Part shown: piece by piece, positions 59,921 through 64,000 of the stretch
How the letters are laid out: each line of letters opens with the position of its first letter
How positions within the stretch are numbered: position 1 is the first letter of the stretch
From: Nocardioides sp. Root140
GTDB lineage: Bacteria; Actinomycetota; Actinomycetes; Propionibacteriales; Nocardioidaceae
Length of the DNA: 64,000 nucleotides
Reading direction: 5' to 3'
NCBI RefSeq assembly: GCF_001426745.1
Contig: NZ_LMFI01000017.1
Span: forward strand, 1-64,000
Program-made: the position numbers and the translations under genes
The notes under the pieces: model-generated
Told to the model about the DNA's origin: nothing
Databases searched by the model: none
What the model saw: the letters and a program-made list of their open reading frames with translations, nothing else

Positions 59921-60481
59921 TCAGGGGCTTCGGCGGCCTGCCTTGTGGATCTGCGCGGAGACGTCGGCGACGACCTCACCCAGTGAGACCGGTGCGGAGT
60001 CGTCCGCGAGTTGGTCGAGTAATTCTTCCGTGGGCTCTCCGAGTTGTGGGGCGGCGTAGGCGTCCCACAACTCGGTGGCTCGGTCGAATCGGGCGTAGGC
60101 CTCGGAGTCGGTGGGCGCTGCCGCGTGCAGCCAGACGGACGCGGTCGTTGTCACCAGGTGCGCGAGTCGGGTCGCCTCTTCGTCCGTGGCCTGAAGTACT
60201 TCACGTGCCGCCCGGCGTAGCTGGGCGGCCACATCGTCCGCTGCGGGCTCGTCGAGTGTCGGGGCGACGTACGCGTCCCACTCGCTGGTGGCGACGACCA
60301 GACGGCGGTAGGCCTCGGTGTCGGCCTTCGCGCGGCGCCAGGCGGATGCCGCCATCGCCACCTGCCGCTCGAGCAGGGCCGCCTCGTCGTCCATGGCCAG
60401 CAAGTGTCGACGACCGAGCGCCGACACGGAAGACCACACGCGCCCCCTCCCCCACTCCCCCGGGTCCACGAAGTTCGCCAT
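59921..60481 (-). CDS. Hypothetical protein made of two tandem helical repeats
   Basis: 186 residues from the ATG at 60481 (an ATG at 60394 is the alternative). Residues about 30-95 and 97-165 repeat the same layout: DDEAALLERQVAMAASAW ... SEWDAYVAPTLDEP and DEEATRLAHLVTTTASVW ... ELWDAYAAPQLGEP. The unit is an internal duplication of about 65 residues. It is divergent from the plus-strand operon starting at 60555. Function unknown; helical repeats suggest protein binding. Confidence 0.55.
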   Translation of the reverse strand: MANFVDPGEWGRGRVWSSVSALGRRHLLAMDDEAALLERQVAMAASAWRRAKADTEAYRRLVVATSEWDAYVAPTLDEPAADDVAAQLRRAAREVLQATDEEATRLAHLVTTTASVWLHAAAPTDSEAYARFDRATELWDAYAAPQLGEPTEELLDQLADDSAPVSLGEVVADVSAQIHKAGRRSP

Positions 60482-60482
60482 G

Positions 60483-60517
60483 GCTGTCCGATCCAGTGCG
60501 CGACCGGTTGCTTCTCC
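60483..60517. promoter_or_regulatory. 35-bp shared upstream element, copy 1
   Basis: GCTGTCCGATCC, nine variable bases, then CCGGTTGCTTCTCC. The same two blocks with the same spacing recur at 62059-62093. The element ends 37 bp before the ATG at 60555, nearly the same distance as the second copy from its gene. Confidence 0.6.
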
Positions 60518-60554
60518 GCAGCAGAGCACACGTCTCACGAGGAGAAGAACCTTG

Positions 60555-60719
60555 ATGAACCAGCCCCCGAACGACTCGTCCGGCACCGCCGGACGTCCCC
60601 ATGCCCACCCGGTCGCGCTGCGGGATCAGCTGACGCAAACCATGACGGCCGCGAAACAGCTCAGGTCAATCCTCGCCACGGTGGACGACCCCGGTCGCAG
60701 GCTCGGTGAGCACCGATGA
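60555..60719 (+). CDS. Small hypothetical protein
   Basis: 54 residues, with GAGGAG upstream of the ATG. The C-terminal half is a helix (QLTQTMTAAKQLRSILATV). The stop overlaps the ATG of the next gene by 4 bp, so the two are coupled. No family recognised. Confidence 0.5.
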   Translation: MNQPPNDSSGTAGRPHAHPVALRDQLTQTMTAAKQLRSILATVDDPGRRLGEHR

Positions 60720-61423
60720 ACGAGCGTGAGGTGCTCGCGGCCGCCGACGCCGTCTTCGACGCGGAACGAGCGCTGCGGCTGGCCGCTGACACCGTCGACG
60801 AGCTCGGCGACCTTGCCGCGTCGTCTCTGCGGGTCCTCGACGATGCCGCAACCGACGCCTTCTACGCGCACCAGGAGGAGCGGCGGGACTTCTACCTGGA
60901 GTCCGCCGGCGACCACCTGGCGCGGCTGCGCAACAGGTCCGGTCTGATGAACGAGCTCGGCGAGGACCTCACCCGCCACCTGACCGCCGCCGGCAGCGCC
61001 ATCGAGCGCGCCGGCGACGAGCTCGCGCGCGGCATCGACGGGGAGGACCGTGACACGGACGTCCGGGCACTGCGCACCCAGATCGACATCCTGACCGAGG
61101 TCGTCACGCTGGCGCGGCCGGTCGCGGAACAGATCACCCGCCACGCCCAGCACGCCGCTGAGTCAGCGGCTGCGACCGATGCACTGATGCTCCTCGACTC
61201 GCGGGTCCACCACGCCGGGCGGGAGGTGACCCGGGCCGACGAGGGCGTGTCGATGATGCGCTCGGTGATCGAGAGCGCACAGTCGCGGGCGCGGACCTCA
61301 GTGGCGCTCGCCGGTTCCCTCAGCTACACGGCCACGCAAACGAGCAGTCAGTCGTGGTCCAGCGGTCCTCCGCAGCAGACCCACCAGCCCGACACGCCGG
61401 CCGACCCCGGCATCGCCATCTGA
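60716..61423 (+). CDS. Helical/coiled-coil hypothetical protein
   Basis: 235 residues, almost entirely helical for the first 190 (VLAAADAVFDAERALRLAAD, LTEVVTLARPVAEQITRHAQ), then a Ser/Thr/Gln/Pro-rich flexible tail. There is no signal peptide or membrane segment. Its length and composition resemble small secretion- or conjugation-associated helical proteins of actinobacteria, but no signature motif (such as WxG) is present. Coupled to the preceding gene. Confidence 0.55.
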   Translation: MNEREVLAAADAVFDAERALRLAADTVDELGDLAASSLRVLDDAATDAFYAHQEERRDFYLESAGDHLARLRNRSGLMNELGEDLTRHLTAAGSAIERAGDELARGIDGEDRDTDVRALRTQIDILTEVVTLARPVAEQITRHAQHAAESAAATDALMLLDSRVHHAGREVTRADEGVSMMRSVIESAQSRARTSVALAGSLSYTATQTSSQSWSSGPPQQTHQPDTPADPGIAI

Positions 61424-61442
61424 AAGGAAAGGTGCACGCGCC

Positions 61443-62051
61443 ATGGGTGATCGCACACCGATCGAAGTCATCGTCTACTCCTGCCCGCCGGAGAGAGTGA
61501 ACGCGGTCCTCGAGGTCTTCGAGGAGTTCGGCCTAGGAGACAAGTCGGGCTTCCCGGCGACCCCCGTGCCAGGCCCGAGCGACCAGCGGAGCCTCGAGTT
61601 GGGCCGGGGGTACATCCACAGCGACATCTCCGTGGGCTCCAGCGCGGAGATCGCGGCGGCCCTGCCCGCCGAAGCGGCCTGGAAGGTCTGGGAGGACCCT
61701 AAGTACGAGCACCTCGGGGAGGTGCACCTGAATCACCCCGACCTGGGCGTGTTCGTCGCGGACTGCGACGCGCAGGGTCGCCCGGTGTTCACCAGCGAGG
61801 AGATCGACCGCCTCATCGAACGCACCGACGCAGACCGCGTTCAGCTCGGGCACCTGACGGGCCGCACCTGGGAGATCGCGCTCGAGCAGCTCGACGAGGC
61901 GAACAAGGGGATCGTGATCCCAAGCGACACCCCGCCCGCCTCGGCACCGCTGCAAGCCGTCGCGCTCAACCAGCTCGCGGCCGGACCGTCGCGGTGGATG
62001 CCCGCCGACGCGCCGGGTCAGGCTCGTTCGACGTCGGCCCCAAATCGGTAG
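61443..62051 (+). CDS. Hypothetical protein of the mobile block
   Basis: 202 residues, with GAAAGG-AAAGG upstream of the ATG. The N-terminal part IEVIVYSCPPERVNAVLEVF starts like a ferredoxin-like alpha/beta fold, followed by a segment with FVADCDAQGRPVF, EEIDRLIERT and WEIALEQLDEANKG. Proteins of this style occur beside DUF4192 genes on actinobacterial plasmids and integrative elements. Function unknown. Confidence 0.6.
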   Translation: MGDRTPIEVIVYSCPPERVNAVLEVFEEFGLGDKSGFPATPVPGPSDQRSLELGRGYIHSDISVGSSAEIAAALPAEAAWKVWEDPKYEHLGEVHLNHPDLGVFVADCDAQGRPVFTSEEIDRLIERTDADRVQLGHLTGRTWEIALEQLDEANKGIVIPSDTPPASAPLQAVALNQLAAGPSRWMPADAPGQARSTSAPNR

Positions 62052-62058
62052 CCGCCCA

Positions 62059-62093
62059 GCTGTCCGATCCGCCGGTTCGCCGGTTGCTTCTCC
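62059..62093. promoter_or_regulatory. 35-bp shared upstream element, copy 2
   Basis: Same GCTGTCCGATCC-N9-CCGGTTGCTTCTCC pattern as at 60483-60517, ending 38 bp before the ATG at 62132. It is a likely common promoter or operator for the two transcripts. Confidence 0.6.
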
Positions 62094-62131
62094 AGAAAAC
62101 GTCCGCGCCAACTTGAACAGGTGTGCCCTCG

Positions 62132-63193
62132 ATGAACAACACGCTCACGATCCGATCGCATGACGAGCTGATCGCCTACGTCCCGCACCTGCTGGGCTTC
62201 CAGCGAATTGAGTCGAGCATGGTGTGCCTCGCAATCGGCGGCGGACCGACCGCGCGCCTTGACCTTCCGGACTCCCCCGAGGCGATGAGGCAGTTCCTGG
62301 ACCAGATGTCCGACGTCTACCTCCATCGGCACCCGACTCGCCGTGTCGCACTCATCGCGTTCGGCGAGGACGGCCGGGCCTGCATCGAGGCTCTCTCCGC
62401 CCTGGGCGAGACCTTGGTCGACAGCGACCGCGGTCCCGACGTCGGCCCCATGCTCTGGGTCAACGGCGAGGAGTGGTTCGACGTCCTCGACGGCACCAGC
62501 GGGACCGTCGACCCGGCGACCCGCGTCCGGATGGCCGCAGAGTTCGCCCTGCTGGGCCGGGCCATGCCGGCCGCCACACGGGAGGATCTCGCCGCCGCGA
62601 TGCAGGGCGACCCCACTGCGGTCGCCGAGCAGCTGCCGGCTGCCGAGGCCCGCGTTCTGGACATGGACGCCGCTGCCCTCCATGCCGAGGTCGGGTGGCT
62701 GGGTACCCGGCTTGACCAGTTCCGGAGCGATCGGGAGTACCTCTCCGACGTCGACGCAGCCCGCGTCCTGGCCGTGATCCACGACAGCGGAGCTAGGAAC
62801 GCGGCCGAGATGCGGATGACGCGTGAGAACGCGCCGGTCTACTCGGAGTTCTGGCACGACCTCGTCCGTCGCGCGCCGGACGCGGTGCGTGATACTCCGG
62901 CGGCGATGCTGGCACTCAGCTCGTACCTGGAGGGCAAAGGCGCGCAGGCGTGGGTGGCGCTCGATCAGATCTCCGAAGCGCGTCCGCCGCTGGCTGACCT
63001 CCTGGCGACCGCCCTCGAGCAGGCGATCGACCCGCGGGAGTGGGAGCGTGCGCTGCAGCCGGAGGCCCCCGGCTCGCTGATGCAGCAGGCGGCCCTGCGC
63101 GACAGGACCGCGCCGGAGCGCCGTACCCACGACCAGCACGACCACAACACCCACGGCGTCGAGGGCCCGGAGTCGTCGACCCCTGGGCGTTGA
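62132..63193 (+). CDS. DUF4192 domain protein
   Basis: 353 residues. The N-terminal LTIRSHDELIAYVPHLLGFQ followed by SMVCLAIG is the DUF4192 hallmark, and later parts (RRVALIAFGEDGRACIEAL, LWVNGEEWFDV, ARVLAVIHDSGARNAA) agree. The family is restricted to actinobacteria, is common on plasmids and integrative elements, and has no known activity. The start is the ATG at 62132; a GTG three codons earlier is possible. The C-terminal tail is His/Asp-rich. Confidence 0.8.
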   Translation: MNNTLTIRSHDELIAYVPHLLGFQRIESSMVCLAIGGGPTARLDLPDSPEAMRQFLDQMSDVYLHRHPTRRVALIAFGEDGRACIEALSALGETLVDSDRGPDVGPMLWVNGEEWFDVLDGTSGTVDPATRVRMAAEFALLGRAMPAATREDLAAAMQGDPTAVAEQLPAAEARVLDMDAAALHAEVGWLGTRLDQFRSDREYLSDVDAARVLAVIHDSGARNAAEMRMTRENAPVYSEFWHDLVRRAPDAVRDTPAAMLALSSYLEGKGAQAWVALDQISEARPPLADLLATALEQAIDPREWERALQPEAPGSLMQQAALRDRTAPERRTHDQHDHNTHGVEGPESSTPGR

Positions 63194-63559
63194 GAAGGAC
63201 GGAGGCCAGACCCGTGCAGAACACTCGCTCTCGACTGGAGAAGCGCCTCGCGCAGCTCCTCGCCACCACTGCCCCACTCGCTGCGCGGCCCGCGCCGGGA
63301 CAGCCCGGATCGACGTCGTCTACCTCTCCGGAGCCGACCAGGACCGCCTGGACAGGTGTCTGCGCGAGTAGGCCTCCGGCGCACGTGTCAAGGATCCGAC
63401 CTGGAACCTGTGGACAGCGACCGGTATCCACAGGCCGACGGCGCTGCGGTTGCGCTGTCGGTGGTTCGCGGCACACTCAGTTGGAAATGTCGGCGCGTTC
63501 GGGTCGTGCCGGCTGGTGGGGATTCATGAAGAGTCCCGCCACGAAGGGACGTGAGGAAC
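63194..63559. other. Gap with a possibly broken small gene
   Basis: A GTG at 63214 begins a short basic-helical frame (RSRLEKRLAQLLATT). Near 63290 the sensible codon pattern moves to another frame ending RIDVVYLSGADQDRLDRCL at a TAG (63369-63371). This may be a small frameshifted gene of about 52 residues. The rest holds no gene. Confidence 0.35.
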
Positions 63560-64000
63560 ATGCGGACGTCGACCAAGTTGATCCGCCTGTGCGCCGTCGT
63601 GCCGGCTGGTCTCGCCGGCAGCTTCGTTGCGGTCATCGGCCTGGGCTTCCTGCCCGGCGAGGGCCTGGTGTTCGCGTTCCTGGGCACGCTGGTGGTTTCG
63701 CTCGTCTTGGCGTGCGGCTGGGTGGAGGCTCCTGCTGCCCGGATCTTCGGGTTTGCGCGCGGCCTTCGTCCCGGGCAGCGCGCCGTCCTCGACCCGCCGC
63801 TGGCCCTCCTCGAGCAGCTCGATCTCGCGCCCGGGCGGGTGCTGGTGCGGCTCGACGACGACGCGAGGTTGCCCGCAACGCCGATCGGGCGCCGTACGGT
63901 GATCGTGGAGCCGTGGCTGGTGCAGGGCCTGTACGAGCGTCGGCTAACGACCGAGGATGCCGCGACGGCGATCGGGCACGCGGTCGCGAGCCAGCGGGTC
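63560..64000 (+). CDS. Membrane protein, partial at the window end
   Basis: At least 147 residues; the frame is open at the edge. GTGAGGAAC precedes the ATG. Two hydrophobic segments (LCAVVPAGLAGSFVAVIGL and VFAFLGTLVVSLVLACGWV) form a membrane hairpin near the N-terminus, followed by a soluble part with PGRVLVRLDDDARLPATPIG and AATAIGHAVASQ. The last stretch could be the start of a peptidase-like helix, but the catalytic residues are not in view. Unassigned. Confidence 0.6.
   Translation, partial: MRTSTKLIRLCAVVPAGLAGSFVAVIGLGFLPGEGLVFAFLGTLVVSLVLACGWVEAPAARIFGFARGLRPGQRAVLDPPLALLEQLDLAPGRVLVRLDDDARLPATPIGRRTVIVEPWLVQGLYERRLTTEDAATAIGHAVASQRV

Noticed and set aside
1..64000. CRISPR arrays, tRNA and rRNA genes
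   Set aside because: No regularly spaced repeats and no tRNA- or rRNA-like stretches were found by eye; a dedicated scan was not possible.

Overview
The window comes from a high-GC actinobacterium. The clues are the GC-rich third codon positions, the many GTG starts, several promoters in which a TANNNT-like -10 box lies six bases before the start codon (leaderless transcripts), a mycobacterial-type SOS box, and IclR-controlled protocatechuate and phthalate pathways in the arrangement known from Terrabacter, Arthrobacter, Rhodococcus and Nocardioides relatives. The genus cannot be fixed from sequence alone. The window is a patchwork of accessory DNA with one catabolic island in its centre.

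Layout. (1) 0.6-6.6 kb, minus strand: a four-gene recombination module (three large tyrosine recombinases and a small coiled-coil protein), matching the GInt/Tn554-like type of element. It abuts a 5'-truncated nuclease gene. (2) 7.0-11.8 kb: an actinophage-like block of overlapping small genes around a C5-cytosine methyltransferase and a Gp37/Gp68 (DUF5131) protein, preceded by tandem GTATA dyads. (3) 11.9-13.5 kb: two tandem paralogous small genes divergent from a DNA-ligase-like gene, with an SOS box between them. (4) 13.5-26.8 kb: candidate defence island 1. One operon encodes a degenerate-nuclease-like protein, a ParB-like protein, an SNF2 helicase and a DUF3883 nuclease. It converges on genes for a DUF1156-like DNA methyltransferase, a small Cys/His protein and a PD-(D/E)xK endonuclease. 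A stand-alone 1154-residue RecB-nuclease/helicase follows. (5) 26.8-28.7 kb: remnants of IS481 and IS110 elements.

(6) 28.9-37.3 kb: a complete 4-hydroxybenzoate/protocatechuate branch of the beta-ketoadipate pathway (pcaHGB-pca(CD fusion)-pcaFIJ on the minus strand, an IclR regulator and pobA on the plus strand), with two matching palindromic operators. (7) 37.4-42.9 kb: a decay zone with a broken alpha-L-rhamnosidase, an IS30 fragment, a broken esterase, an intact acyl-CoA synthetase, and a thiolase fragment joined to a transporter fragment. (8) 42.9-49.1 kb: a phthalate 3,4-dioxygenase operon in the order A1-A2-(unknown 102 aa)-B-A3-A4-C-R. It converts phthalate to protocatechuate, which the pca genes then take to succinyl-CoA and acetyl-CoA, so regions 6 and 8 form one route.

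(9) 49.7-64 kb: a second accessory block. It has a regulator-like gene behind twin palindromes, a tightly overlapping five-gene operon (small protein, TOPRIM-like protein, DUF6361 protein, phospholipase-D-like protein, SNF2-like helicase) that is the second defence candidate, and small coiled-coil, zinc-binding and DUF4192 genes typical of actinobacterial mobile elements. Two of these transcripts start behind the same 35-bp element. A gene for a membrane protein runs off the right edge. No rRNA, tRNA or CRISPR array was found.
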